64,000 nt of DNA from Streptomyces sp. XD-27 (GTDB taxonomy: Bacteria > Actinomycetota > Actinomycetes > Streptomycetales > Streptomycetaceae). Each line of letters opens with the position of its first letter. Position 1 is the stretch's first letter. Where the stretch lies: contig NZ_CP130713.1 of assembly GCF_030553055.1 (NCBI RefSeq), forward strand, positions 5,146,001 through 5,210,000. The letters run 5' to 3'. Below are positions 26,076 through 34,474 of this stretch, in pieces. A program made the position numbers and the translations under genes. Under the pieces are notes generated by a model, which saw nothing but the letters and a program-made list of their open reading frames with translations, made no database searches and was not told the origin of the DNA.

Positions 26076-27416
26076 TCAGCCCGCCGTGCAGTACTCGTCC
26101 TCCTTGCCGATGGCCCGGTACATGCAGTCCGCGTTGTCCAGCAGCTTCAGCACGGCCTCCCGGTTCCGGCTGGTCTCCTTCCCGATCACCTCGTCGGGCG
26201 GGTAGAACCCGTCCGAGCCGTTCTCGCCCGGGTACATCTCGAAGGTGTAGGCGAAGATCTTCTGGTCGCCCCAGAGCCAGTCGTCGATCGCGCCGTCCGT
26301 GACGTACAGCTCGCTCGACTGCTCCGGCGTGTAGCCGTTGCTCGCGGCCATGTCCTTGCCGACCGTGGCGAACACGTCGTGGTCGTCCTGCGTCATGCCC
26401 TCGCCGGTCTCGTCGTGAGTCCAGCCGAACGGCCACAGCACCAGCTCGCTGTAGGTGTGGAAGTCGATGGCGGCCTTGATCTGCTGCTTTCCGCCGACGA
26501 TCCGGCTGCGGACGAAGTCGGCGACGACCTTGGTCTCCGGAGCGGACTCGGCGGACGGGCCGCGGTACGTCTCCGAGGCCGGGTCGGTGTCGGAGCCGCC
26601 GCAGCAGCCCCACTTGTATGCCCAGTTGCGGTTCAGGTCGGTGCCGACCTCCTGCGAGCCCTCGTTGGGCTGCCGGTTCTTGCGCCACATCTGGTACTCG
26701 CCGGTGGAGATGTCGAACTCTCCGCCGTCCGGGTTGACGTCGGGGACGATCCAGATCTCGCGGCCGTCGACCGCCTTGGTGATCCGGTCGTCGGAGCCGT
26801 ACTTGTCGCCGAACTCCTTGACCAGGTAGAGCGCCATCTCCACGGTGAGGTGCTCGCGGGCGTGCTGGTGGTGCGTGAACAGCACCTCCGGCTCGTCCTC
26901 GTCCTTGCCGGCGTTGTCGCTGATCTTCACGGCGACGATGTCGCGGCCCTCGTGGGACTTCCCGATGACCTGCTTGCTCATGATTTTCGGGTGCTTGGCG
27001 ACGGCGGCGTCGATCTCCGCCGTGGCCTCCTTGTAGTTGTGGTAGCCGGAGTCGTCGGACGGGAAGTCCTTGACGCCCGCCTTCTTCGGCCCGCCCCGCT
27101 TCGGCGGGCCGGGCAACTCCTTGACCCGGTAGCCGAGTCCGCGGACCGCGGCGAGCTGCTCGGCGTCCGCGGTGACCACGACGGAGTGGTCGCGGACGGC
27201 GTCGACGGAGGCGCCGGTCGACGCGATCGCGGTGCGGGCGGCGGGGGTGTCCGGCCCGGTGACCTCGTACTGGCGCGGGGTCGGCGTGCTGGACGCCGTG
27301 CCGCTCGGGGTGTGGGGGGAGTCCTGGGCCTGGGCCGCGATGGGCACGGCGAGTGCCAGCGCCAGGACGGTGGCGGCGACGGCGGTGGTCCGCCGGCCGC
27401 GTATGCGCAGTCGCAT
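26076..27416 (-). CDS. secreted M14 zinc carboxypeptidase, copy 2
   Basis: 446 residues from the ATG at 27416 (the frame is open to 27491 but that is promoter). Signal peptide [20 protein letters not shown] with a following Ala-rich cleavage region (VPIAAQAQ). The propeptide contains [20 protein letters not shown]. Catalytic motifs match copy 1: [63 protein letters not shown]. Both copies carry a WGCCGG loop with adjacent Cys and a C-terminal [14 protein letters not shown] pair, suggesting conserved disulfides. Same-strand paralogue 332 bp upstream of copy 1, with its own promoter and terminator, so they are separately transcribed. Confidence 0.93.
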   Translation of the reverse strand: MRLRIRGRRTTAVAATVLALALAVPIAAQAQDSPHTPSGTASSTPTPRQYEVTGPDTPAARTAIASTGASVDAVRDHSVVVTADAEQLAAVRGLGYRVKELPGPPKRGGPKKAGVKDFPSDDSGYHNYKEATAEIDAAVAKHPKIMSKQVIGKSHEGRDIVAVKISDNAGKDEDEPEVLFTHHQHAREHLTVEMALYLVKEFGDKYGSDDRITKAVDGREIWIVPDVNPDGGEFDISTGEYQMWRKNRQPNEGSQEVGTDLNRNWAYKWGCCGGSDTDPASETYRGPSAESAPETKVVADFVRSRIVGGKQQIKAAIDFHTYSELVLWPFGWTHDETGEGMTQDDHDVFATVGKDMAASNGYTPEQSSELYVTDGAIDDWLWGDQKIFAYTFEMYPGENGSDGFYPPDEVIGKETSRNREAVLKLLDNADCMYRAIGKEDEYCTAG

Positions 27417-27501
27417 GGTCAAGTCTCCTGGTTCCAGTGCGACGGGTGGGGGGTTGGGCGCCCATGGTTCGGGGTGGACGCCTGCGTCCATCGTTGGGGC
27501 C

Positions 27502-27520
27502 GGGCATGGACATGGTCAAG
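27502..27520 (-). promoter_or_regulatory. conserved promoter motif upstream of carboxypeptidase 2
   Basis: Minus-strand CTTGACCATGTCCATGCCC, about 86-104 bp before the start; matches the motif at 25854-25871 except for one inserted C. The conservation in otherwise diverged spacers points to shared regulation. Confidence 0.45.
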
Positions 27521-27662
27521 TGCCGTCGTACGGGCCCTGGATGGCCGACCGATCCGCCGGCGGCTGTTTCCGGCCACGGTGACCATTGCCTTCCGCCACG
27601 TGCTGCCGTGACAATGCGCACGTCAAATCCGAAAGCAACTTCGGTATGGAGGAACCCCCCAC

Positions 27663-28520
27663 ATGAAGACGTCCTTCATAGGCACGCTCTCGGCCGTGGC
27701 GCTGAGCGGCGTCACCGTCCTCGGGCTCGCCGTGTCGTCCGCCTCGGCGGCCGATGCCGGGGCCGGGACGGCCAAGAAGAAGCCGGCGGCCGTGAACTTC
27801 GAGGGCACCGTCGCGCTGAGCAACTGCTCCGGCTCGGTCGTGAAGATGCCGAACTCCACCGACCAGGACCCCGCCCTGGTCATGTCCAACGGCCACTGCC
27901 TGGAGACCGGCTTCCCCGGCCCCGGCGAGGTCGTCGTCGACCAGCCGTCCAGCCGCAGCTTCACCCTGCTGGACGCCGACAGCAACGACGCGGGCACGGT
28001 GCACGCCACCAAGGTCTCGTACGCGACGATGACGGACACCGACGTCTCGCTGTACGAGGTGGACGCCACCTACGCCGACATCCAGGAGAAGTTCGGCGTC
28101 AAGGCGCTGGAGCTCTCGGCCGAGCGGCCCGCCCAGGGCGCGGCCATCAGCGTGGTGTCCGGCTACTGGAAGAAGATCTACAGCTGCGACGTGGACGGCT
28201 TCGTGCACGAGCTGCGCGAGGGCGAGTGGACGTGGAAGGACTCCGTCCGCTACACCCCCGACTGCAAGACGATCGGCGGCACCTCGGGCTCGCCCGTCGT
28301 GGACGAGGCCACCGGCAAGGTCGTCGCCGTGAACAACACGGGCAACGAGAGCGGGGAGCGGTGCACGGACAACAACCCGTGCGAGGTCGATGAGAACGGC
28401 AACGTGACCGTCCGCAAGGGCATCAACTACGCCCAGCAGACGTACCAGATCACCAAGTGCGTCGCGGCCGGAAACAAGATCGACCTGAGCCTGGAGGGAT
28501 GCACTCTGCCCAAGCCGTGA
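27663..28520 (+). CDS. secreted trypsin/chymotrypsin-fold serine protease (S1-like)
   Basis: 285 residues with a signal peptide (TSFIGTLSAVALSGVTVLGL ... ASAADA, cleaved near residue 30). Catalytic triad visible: His in LVMSNGHCLETG (about residue 77), Asp in MTDTDVSLYEV (about residue 125), Ser in IGGTSGSPVVDEATGKVVAVNN (about residue 205). Several Cys (ALSNCSG, GHC, YSCDVDG, PDCKT) would form disulfides. RBS GGAGGAA before the ATG at 27663. Divergent from the carboxypeptidases, with which it forms an extracellular protein-degradation cluster. Peptidase specificity cannot be read. Confidence 0.9.
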   Translation: MKTSFIGTLSAVALSGVTVLGLAVSSASAADAGAGTAKKKPAAVNFEGTVALSNCSGSVVKMPNSTDQDPALVMSNGHCLETGFPGPGEVVVDQPSSRSFTLLDADSNDAGTVHATKVSYATMTDTDVSLYEVDATYADIQEKFGVKALELSAERPAQGAAISVVSGYWKKIYSCDVDGFVHELREGEWTWKDSVRYTPDCKTIGGTSGSPVVDEATGKVVAVNNTGNESGERCTDNNPCEVDENGNVTVRKGINYAQQTYQITKCVAAGNKIDLSLEGCTLPKP

Positions 28521-28538
28521 CCGGACCGGTGGCCTGAT

Positions 28539-28609
28539 GGTGCCTGGCCCCATCGCGACGGATGGGGTCAGGCACCGCCGCGGGCACTCGACGGATGGGG
28601 CCAGGCACC
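28539..28609. terminator. hairpin with two competing 3' arms
   Basis: The 5' arm GGTGCCTGGCCCCATC (28539-28554) can pair with GATGGGGTCAGGCACC (28561-28576, one G-U) or with GATGGGGCCAGGCACC (28594-28609, perfect 16 bp). It lies between the convergent protease and chitinase genes. Confidence 0.8.
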
Positions 28610-28641
28610 GCCGCAGGCCGCAGGCCGCGGGCGGCCGCCGG

Positions 28642-29718
28642 CTACGGCAGCCCGTGCACGTGCTCGCCCACGCTCCGCGCGAAGGCGTTCCCGTTCGCCG
28701 CGTCCCAGTTGGTCGACCAGGTCATCGCCCCGCGCAGCCCCGGGTACGTCCTCGACGGCTTGAACGAGCCGCAGCCGCTGCCCTTGGTCAGACAGTCCAG
28801 CGCGGCGTTGACGACGTCCGGGTCGACGTACCCGCTGCCCGCCGCCCGGGTCGAGGCGGGCACCCCGATGCCGACCTGCGAGGGGTCGAGGCCGCCTTCG
28901 AGCTGGATGCACGCCAGCGCGGTGAGGAAGTCGACCGAGCCCTGGGAGTACACCTTGCCGTCGCAGCCGAGCATCGAGCCGCTGTTGTAGTACTGCATGT
29001 TGACGACGGTGAGGAAGTCCTTGATGTTCAGCGCCGTCTTGAAGTACTCGTTCGACGGGGACTGCATGTCGATGGTCTGCGGTGCCATCGTCACCACGAC
29101 GTCGGCCTTGCGGTCGTGGACCGCCTTGAGCGCCTGGGTCATGTAGGTGGAGTTCAGCCCGTTCTCCAGGTCGATGTCGACGCCGTCGAACCCGTACTCG
29201 TCCATCAGGCCGGTGACGGAGTCCGCGAGCGCCGTCGCCGAGGCGGCGTCGTTGACGGACACCGCGCCCCTCTCGCCGCCGACGGAGATGACGACGGACT
29301 TGCCCGCCGCCTGCTTGGCCTTGATGTCGGCCTTGAACTGGTCCACGGTGTAGCCGCCGAGCCCGGCCGAGTCCAGGTTGAAGGTGACCGCGCCGGGGGT
29401 TCCGGTGGCGTCCGCGAAGGCCACCGCGATGATGTCGTACGCCTCCGGCACGTCGCTCAGCTTCTGCACCGTGGCGCCGTTGTCGAAGTTCTGCCAGTAG
29501 CCGGTGACCGCGTGCGCGGGCACGGCGGCGGCCCGATCGGCGGCGGGCGCCGAGCCGGATGCCGCACTGGACGCCGAGCCGGACGCGGGCTCATCGGCCG
29601 CGTCGGCGCTGCCGGCGGCGATCAGCCCGGACGCCGCCAGGGCCGCGGCTGCCAGTGCGCCGAACAGGTTCCTGCGATGCCGGTTCCCGCGGTGTATGCG
29701 TGATCGTGCGCGTACCAC
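28642..29718 (-). CDS. secreted GH18 chitinase
   Basis: 358 residues. Twin-arginine-like or Sec signal region (HRGNRHRRNLFGALAAAALA) and an Ala/Ser-rich linker to about residue 68, then a single GH18 catalytic barrel without a carbohydrate-binding module. Motifs: SVVISVGGERG (SxGG), FDGVDIDLENG (DxxDxDxE, catalytic Glu), VTMAPQTIDM, MQYYNSG and the terminal Trp in MTWSTNWDAANG. This resembles the bacterial ChiD/ChiC-type catalytic domain. Starts at a GTG at 29718. The DasR-type operator and TTGACA box upstream suggest induction by N-acetylglucosamine/chitin signals. Confidence 0.93.
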   Translation of the reverse strand: MVRARSRIHRGNRHRRNLFGALAAAALAASGLIAAGSADAADEPASGSASSAASGSAPAADRAAAVPAHAVTGYWQNFDNGATVQKLSDVPEAYDIIAVAFADATGTPGAVTFNLDSAGLGGYTVDQFKADIKAKQAAGKSVVISVGGERGAVSVNDAASATALADSVTGLMDEYGFDGVDIDLENGLNSTYMTQALKAVHDRKADVVVTMAPQTIDMQSPSNEYFKTALNIKDFLTVVNMQYYNSGSMLGCDGKVYSQGSVDFLTALACIQLEGGLDPSQVGIGVPASTRAAGSGYVDPDVVNAALDCLTKGSGCGSFKPSRTYPGLRGAMTWSTNWDAANGNAFARSVGEHVHGLP

Positions 29719-29795
29719 GACTGCCTCCGTGTGGGGGTGGTGGGGGAAGGTGGTGTGCTGCGGTGCGCGCTCGGGGCCCTGAGCTTGCCGTACAA

Positions 29796-29811
29796 GGTGG
29801 TCCAGACCAAT
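29796..29811. promoter_or_regulatory. DasR-responsive element (dre) in the chitinase promoter
   Basis: GGTGGTCCAGACCAAT (plus strand) matches the dre consensus A(C/G)TGGTCTAGACCA(G/C)T at the TGGTCYRGACCA core. On the minus strand a TTGACA -35 box lies at 29822-29817, so the site sits in the core promoter, as in known Streptomyces chitinase genes. The remaining 259-bp spacer has no gene; a CTGGGGG-rich imperfect dyad near 29885-29903 precedes the gene at 29978. Confidence 0.8.
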
Positions 29812-29977
29812 GCCCTTGTCAACCCTCGGGCGCGTCCGGCCGGGGTCTGGGTCGGAGCGTCAATTACGGATAAAGTGCTGCTGCCTGGGGGCATCTCCCA
29901 GGCATGACTGGGGGAACAGTGCAGTAGCGACCTGCGGCCGCCGAGCTCCCCGGCGCCGAAGCGAACGGGGTAGCCGA

Positions 29978-30889
29978 GTGCCCACCGCGATAGCCGTGAC
30001 CAGCCGCGAGCTGGTCCTTCCGCCACCCGACGGCCAGACCCCGTCCGCCGTCGTGCTCCCCTCCCCGCAGGACAAGCCGCTCGACGGCTGCCTGGCCGCC
30101 GCCCAGTCCCTCCTGGACCGGCAGGGCTATCTGGTCGTGCCGTACGCGGGCGCCACCCCGCCCCCGGCCATCCGGCGCCTGCGCACCGTACGGGCCCTGC
30201 TGGAGAGCGACCGGATCGCGCTGCTGCCGCTCGATCTGCCGCCGCTCGGCGTCGCCGTGCTGGCCCGTCAGCTCCGCAGGCTCTCGGTGTGCGACCTCAG
30301 CCCCGGCGTGCTGGCCAGCGCCGCCCGGCTGCTGGCGCACTACATCCACGCGGGCGCGCAGCTCGCCAGCGTCGCCCGGCTCGACCGGGTCCCCGTCGGC
30401 CTGGGCTCGCACGTCCGCTCCTGGCTGCCCGGCACGCGGTTCGGGGTGCTCGCGCATCCCACCCCGCGGCTGGTCAAGGTCGGCGGCGGCGACGACACGC
30501 CGCCCGCCCCTGGCTACGCGGTCCACTTCACCGTGGCCCGCGGCCACCAGCACACCGGCGACTGGGTCACCGGCACCCTGGCGTCCGCCTGGCGGGCGCA
30601 GGGTGTCCAGGAGGTGCCGCTGCCCCCGGAGTCCGCGCGCTGGTGGGGCACCGGCAGGCTGACCGAGTTCGCCGCCGAGATCCCCGACCTCTCCGTCCTG
30701 TACCAGCTCGTGACGTCGGTACGGCGCCAGGAGTGCCACTGGTGCGGACTGGAACTCATCGGCGACCGCTGCGCGTTCTGCTCCTCCCCGGTGCCGTCCG
30801 CCGCGGCCCCCCGCGCGCTCGCCGCCGCTCCGTCCGCCCTCGCCTCCGCACCGCCCGCACGACCCGCTCTGACCAGCCGGCCGTCATAG
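29978..30889 (+). CDS. zinc-ribbon protein at the head of the Tad locus, unknown function
   Basis: 303 residues from a GTG at 29978. The N-terminal about 200 residues are soluble and helical (DKPLDGCLAAAQSLLDRQGYLVVPY ... LLPLDLPPLGVAVLARQLRRLSVCDL), followed by a segment with WLPGTRFGVLAHPTPRLVKV. Near the C-terminus is a four-Cys zinc ribbon: CHWCGLELIGDRCAFC, then an Ala/Pro-rich tail. I do not recognise the family. Its stop is 66 bp before cpaB on the same strand, so it may be part of, or control, the pilus operon. Confidence 0.75.
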   Translation: MPTAIAVTSRELVLPPPDGQTPSAVVLPSPQDKPLDGCLAAAQSLLDRQGYLVVPYAGATPPPAIRRLRTVRALLESDRIALLPLDLPPLGVAVLARQLRRLSVCDLSPGVLASAARLLAHYIHAGAQLASVARLDRVPVGLGSHVRSWLPGTRFGVLAHPTPRLVKVGGGDDTPPAPGYAVHFTVARGHQHTGDWVTGTLASAWRAQGVQEVPLPPESARWWGTGRLTEFAAEIPDLSVLYQLVTSVRRQECHWCGLELIGDRCAFCSSPVPSAAAPRALAAAPSALASAPPARPALTSRPS

Positions 30890-30955
30890 TCCGCCAGAAC
30901 CCGCCTGAACCAGCCCAAGTCCACCCGAGTCCGCCCCGAACGAGGTTGCCCGTCC

Positions 30956-31660
30956 ATGAATGTTCGCCAGCGCCGCGGAGTCATCCTGCTGCTCCTGTCG
31001 GTCCTGTGTGCCGCCGGCGCGTTCGCCGGAGTGCTCTCGGTCATCGACGACGTCGAGTCCAAGGTCGGCCCCGAGACCACGGCGTACGAACTCAGGACGG
31101 ACGTACCGGCCTACCGGACCCTGGACGCGGGGCAGTTCCGGAAGGTCTCCATGCCCGAGCGATGGCTGCCGAAGACCGCCGTCACCGATCTGGCCGACGT
31201 CCGCGGCAAGATAGCCGTCACCCCGCTGCGCGCGGGCTCGCTGCTCCAGTCGGACATGATCGTGGACCGGCCCGCGATCGCCCCCGGCCAGCAGGAGATC
31301 GCCATCATGATCGACGCCTCCACCGGCGTCGCCGGCAAGATCACCCCCGGCGCGCGGGTCAACATCTACGCCACCTTCGAGGGCCGGGCGGAGGGCGAGA
31401 AGTCCGTCTCGAAGCTGATCGTCGCCGACGCCAAGGTCATCGACGTCGGCAAGCTCACCGCCCTGGAACCGGACGAGGACGACCGGCGGCGGGTCGGCGA
31501 GGCCGTGCCGATCACGTTCGCCCTCGACACCCGCGACGCCCAGCGCGTGGCGTACGCGGAGTCCTTCGCCGCGCACGTGCGGCTGGCCCTCGTCGCGCCC
31601 GGCGGCGGCACCGCCGTCGCCCCGAAGGACCGCACGTACACCCTCGACGGCGACAAGTGA
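30956..31660 (+). CDS. cpaB: Flp pilus assembly protein CpaB/RcpC (SAF domain)
   Basis: 234 residues. N-terminal membrane anchor RGVILLLLSVLCAAGAFAGVLSV (about residues 7-29), then an SAF-domain region (TTAYELRTDVPAYRTLDAGQFRKVSMPE) and the RcpC/CpaB core VTPLRAGSLLQSDMIVD ... QEIAIMIDASTGVAGKITPGARVNIYATF. In Gram-negatives CpaB links to the secretin; here there is no outer membrane, so it probably acts at the cell-wall side of the pilus machine. Followed by TadZ with a GTGA junction at 31657-31660. Confidence 0.9.
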   Translation: MNVRQRRGVILLLLSVLCAAGAFAGVLSVIDDVESKVGPETTAYELRTDVPAYRTLDAGQFRKVSMPERWLPKTAVTDLADVRGKIAVTPLRAGSLLQSDMIVDRPAIAPGQQEIAIMIDASTGVAGKITPGARVNIYATFEGRAEGEKSVSKLIVADAKVIDVGKLTALEPDEDDRRRVGEAVPITFALDTRDAQRVAYAESFAAHVRLALVAPGGGTAVAPKDRTYTLDGDK

Positions 31661-31674
31661 AGGCGGGGGACACG

Positions 31675-33222
31675 GTGACCATCAGAACCCTCCCCGCCGT
31701 CGGCGACCCGGACGCCGCCCGCGCGGTCGGCGGGCTGCTCGGACAACTGCCCGGCGTCGAACCGCTCGCCCCCGTCGGCGACTCCGCCCGGCTGCTGGAC
31801 GCCCTCGCCGGGCTCGCCGCCGCCTCCGTCGCGGAGCTGCCCGAGGTCGTCCTCGTCCACGAACGCATCGGCTCCACGCCCGCGCTGGAGCTGATCCGCG
31901 AGGTCGCGCTGCGCTTCCCGGCCGTCGGCGTGGTGCTGATGACCGGCGACGCCGGGCCCGCGCTGTACGCCGCCGCGATGGACGCCGGGGCCCGTGGGGT
32001 CGCCGCGCTGCCGCTGACGTACGACGAACTGGCCGCCCGCGTCCAGGCCGCCGCCCAGTGGGCGACCGGGGTACGGCGCCATCTCGGCGGCCACGGGAGC
32101 CACGGGGGCTACGGCGGCGAGGGGCCCGCGGCCGGGCCCGGCGGCCATCTGCTCGCCGTCACCGGCGCCAAGGGCGGCGTCGGCACGACCGTCACGGCGG
32201 TGCAACTCGCGCTGGCCGCGTGCGCCGCCGGGCGGACCGTGGCGCTGGTCGACATGGACCTCCAGTCCGGCGACGTCGCCTCCTACCTCGACGTCCAGTT
32301 CCGCCGGTCCATCGCCGACCTGGCGCAGGTCGGCGACATCACCCCCCGGGTCCTCCAGGAGGCCGTGTTCAGCCACGACACCGGGCTCGGGCTGCTGCTC
32401 GCGCCCGGCGACGGTGAGCGCGGCGAGGAGGTGACGGACGGCGCGGCCCGGCAGATCCTCGGCGCGCTGCGCGGCCGCTTCGAGATCGTGGTCGTGGACT
32501 GCGGTACGCAGATCACCTCGGCGGGCGCGGCCGTCATCGAGACCGCCGACACCGCGCTGCTGGTGACCACCCCGGACGTGGTGGCGGTGCGCGCCGCCAA
32601 GCGGATGGTCCGGCTCTGGGACCGGCTCCAGATCCGCAAGGCCGACCAGACCGTGACCGTGGTCAACCGGCACACGCGCGGCGCCGAGATCCAGCCGCAG
32701 CTCGTGGCGCGGGCCACCGGCACGCGGGCGGCCCGTACCGCCGTACCCGCCGCGTTCAAGGACCTGCAACCGGCCGTCGACTCGGGCCGGATGCAGGACC
32801 TCGAAGCCAAGTCGGCGGTCCGCCAGGCCCTGTGGACGCTGGCCGGGGAACTGGGCCTGGCCGAGCCCACCGACGACGGCGGCCGCCGGGCCGCACACCG
32901 GGGCGCAGGCCCGGCGGGCGCGGGCGACCGCGTGCTCCCGGGCCTGCCGGGGCTGCGCCGCCGCCGCGCCCTGCCGGCGGGGCGGGACGCGGGTACGGGC
33001 ACGGGCACGGGTACGGATTGGGGTTCGGGTTCGGGTTCGGGTTCGGGTTCGGGGATGCTGCGGGGTCGGGCGGGGGCCGGGCCGAGAGCAGGGGGACAGG
33101 GAACGGGAAGGGGCCGGCGACCGGGGGGCCGGGCACGGTACAGGGCACGGGAACAGGAGCGGGCGCAGGCCCGGTCCCGGTCCCGGGAGCGGGCCCAGGC
33201 GCTGGTCAAGGCGCGGGCATGA
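31675..33222 (+). CDS. TadZ/CpaE-like ATPase with low-complexity C-terminal tail
   Basis: 515 residues from the GTG at 31675 (GCGGGGGAC upstream); a GTG at 31657 overlapping the cpaB stop is the alternative. The N-terminal receiver-like domain (VVLVHERIGSTPALELI ... GVVLMTGDAGPALYAAAMDAGARGVAALPL) is followed by a MinD/ParA-type ATPase with deviant Walker A TGAKGGVGTTVTAVQL, VALVDMDLQSGDVASYLD and FEIVVVDCGTQ. TadZ localises the pilus machine to a site in the cell. The last about 110 residues are unusual: Gly-Thr and Gly-Ser dipeptide repeats (hexanucleotide array) then Arg-rich sequence. The stop overlaps the TadE start (ATGA). Confidence 0.88.
   Translation: MTIRTLPAVGDPDAARAVGGLLGQLPGVEPLAPVGDSARLLDALAGLAAASVAELPEVVLVHERIGSTPALELIREVALRFPAVGVVLMTGDAGPALYAAAMDAGARGVAALPLTYDELAARVQAAAQWATGVRRHLGGHGSHGGYGGEGPAAGPGGHLLAVTGAKGGVGTTVTAVQLALAACAAGRTVALVDMDLQSGDVASYLDVQFRRSIADLAQVGDITPRVLQEAVFSHDTGLGLLLAPGDGERGEEVTDGAARQILGALRGRFEIVVVDCGTQITSAGAAVIETADTALLVTTPDVVAVRAAKRMVRLWDRLQIRKADQTVTVVNRHTRGAEIQPQLVARATGTRAARTAVPAAFKDLQPAVDSGRMQDLEAKSAVRQALWTLAGELGLAEPTDDGGRRAAHRGAGPAGAGDRVLPGLPGLRRRRALPAGRDAGTGTGTGTDWGSGSGSGSGSGMLRGRAGAGPRAGGQGTGRGRRPGGRARYRAREQERAQARSRSRERAQALVKARA
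32991..33050. repeat. hexanucleotide array in the TadZ 3' end
   Basis: Ten 6-bp units: GGGTAC, GGGCAC x2, GGGTAC, GGATTG, then GGGTTC x5 (33021-33050). Encodes alternating Gly-Thr and Gly-Ser. Length changes would keep the frame. Confidence 0.85.
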
Positions 33223-33314
33223 GCACGAGGCCAGGCGCTGGTCAAGGCGCGGGCATGAACACGGGGCCAGGCGCGGGCATGAGCACGGGGCCAGGCGCTG
33301 GTCAAGGCGCGGGG
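33195..33314. repeat. 36-bp minisatellite across the TadZ stop / TadE start
   Basis: CCAGGCGCTGGTCAAGGCGC-type units begin at 33195, 33231 and 33267 (period 36), then a 24-bp deletion variant and a further unit at 33291. Each full unit contains GGGCATGA, so the ATGA stop-start junction at 33219 is copied at 33255 and 33279. Confidence 0.85.
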
Positions 33315-33821
33315 TCAGGCACGGGGCCGGGCACTGGCCAAGGCGGCGGCCAAGGCGCCGCTCCGGGCGCCGGTCCGGGCACGGACACAGGCACCGGGCC
33401 GGACACCGGGCCCGGTGCGCTCACCGAGGTGCCCACGACACGGGTCGGCCGCCGCCGCGGCGGCGACCGCGGCCAGGTCACCGTCGAGTTCGTCGGCATG
33501 CTCCCGCTGATCCTGACCGTGCTCGCCCTCGTCTGGCAGTTCGTCCTGGTCGGCTATACGTTCTCGCTGGCGGGCCACGCAGCCGACCGGGGAGCGCGCG
33601 CCGGGGCCGCCGCCGACGGTGGCGCGGCCGAGTGCCAGGCCGCCGCGACCGAGGACCTGCCCAGCGCCTGGCACGGCACCGCCTCCTGTGGCCCGTCCGG
33701 CGCCGGCCTGTGGAAGGCGAAGGTCACGGTGAAGGTCCCCGTCCTCGTCCCCGGCGCCGTCGACTTCCCATGGAGCGTGACGGGCACCGCGGGCGCGGTG
33801 GAGGAGGCGCGGGACCGGTGA
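33219..33821 (+). CDS. TadE-like pseudopilin with repeat-derived N-terminus
   Basis: 200 residues from the ATG at 33219 (ATGA overlap with the TadZ stop). Residues 1 to about 75 are Gly/Thr/Pro/Ala-rich repeats (PGAGQGAGMSTG type). The TadE domain starts at RRRGGDRGQVTVEFVGMLPLILTVLALVWQFVLVGYTFSLAGHAADRGARAGA: prepilin-like G-QVTVEF motif with Glu at +5 and one hydrophobic helix. The C-terminal part has two Cys (AECQAAATE, ASCGPSG). Internal ATGs at 33255 and 33279 could give shorter forms that skip most of the repeat. Minor pseudopilin of the Tad pilus. Confidence 0.82.
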   Translation: MSTRPGAGQGAGMNTGPGAGMSTGPGAGQGAGSGTGPGTGQGGGQGAAPGAGPGTDTGTGPDTGPGALTEVPTTRVGRRRGGDRGQVTVEFVGMLPLILTVLALVWQFVLVGYTFSLAGHAADRGARAGAAADGGAAECQAAATEDLPSAWHGTASCGPSGAGLWKAKVTVKVPVLVPGAVDFPWSVTGTAGAVEEARDR

Positions 33822-34474
33822 ACACGCAAGGGCGGAGCGCGGACCTGGCGCGAGTGCCGCGCCCGGAACCGGCCCGCGCGACAGACCTCGCCGCGCCTGC
33901 GGCGGACCCGCTCCGGAGTCCAGGGGCGGAGCCCCTGGTTGCGGGGACGGGCGGGGTGGGGGAAGCAGGCCCGGCGCGGGGCACCTGCGGCACTCGCCGC
34001 ACCCGGCGCCCCCGGTCCGACCGCGGCATCGTCTCCATCGAGTTCATCGGCTTCCTGCCGATCCTGCTCGCCGTCGCGCTCGGCGCCGTGCAGTTGGGAC
34101 TCGCCGCGTACGCCGCTCAGCAAGCCGGTACCGGGGCCCGGGCGGCGGCTCGTACGGCGTCGTCGGACGAGGCGGCGGCCAGCCCGGAGGGGGCGGGGCG
34201 GGCGGCGATCAGCGGGTGGCTCGCCGACGAGGCGTCTTTCCGCGTCAGCGAAGGCGGCGACGAGGCCCGCGTCACCGCGCGCGTGAAGATCCCCTCGGTC
34301 ATCCCGGGCCTGGACTTCGGCACCGCCCAGCGCACCGCCGTCATGCCGCGCACGCCCGACACGAACGACGCGTCCACCCCGTCGAACGGAACGGTCGACG
34401 GCTACGCCCACAACAGCCGCGCCAACGGCTCGGACCCGGAGCCGGGCCCGGCCCTCGAACGGAGCCGCCCATGA
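33818..34474 (+). CDS. second TadE-like pseudopilin
   Basis: 218 residues from a GTG overlapping the previous stop (GTGA). A long Pro/Ala/Arg-rich N-tail (about 70 residues) precedes RSDRGIVSIEFIGFLPILLAVALGAVQLGLAAYAAQQAGTGARAAART, the TadE/TadF pattern with a G-IVSIEF cleavage-type site. The remainder is an extracytoplasmic domain (VSEGGDEARVTARVKIPSVIPGLDFG). The N-tail before the prepilin motif is much longer than usual, so translation may start further in. Ends with an ATGA overlap with tadA. Confidence 0.85.
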   Translation: MNTQGRSADLARVPRPEPARATDLAAPAADPLRSPGAEPLVAGTGGVGEAGPARGTCGTRRTRRPRSDRGIVSIEFIGFLPILLAVALGAVQLGLAAYAAQQAGTGARAAARTASSDEAAASPEGAGRAAISGWLADEASFRVSEGGDEARVTARVKIPSVIPGLDFGTAQRTAVMPRTPDTNDASTPSNGTVDGYAHNSRANGSDPEPGPALERSRP

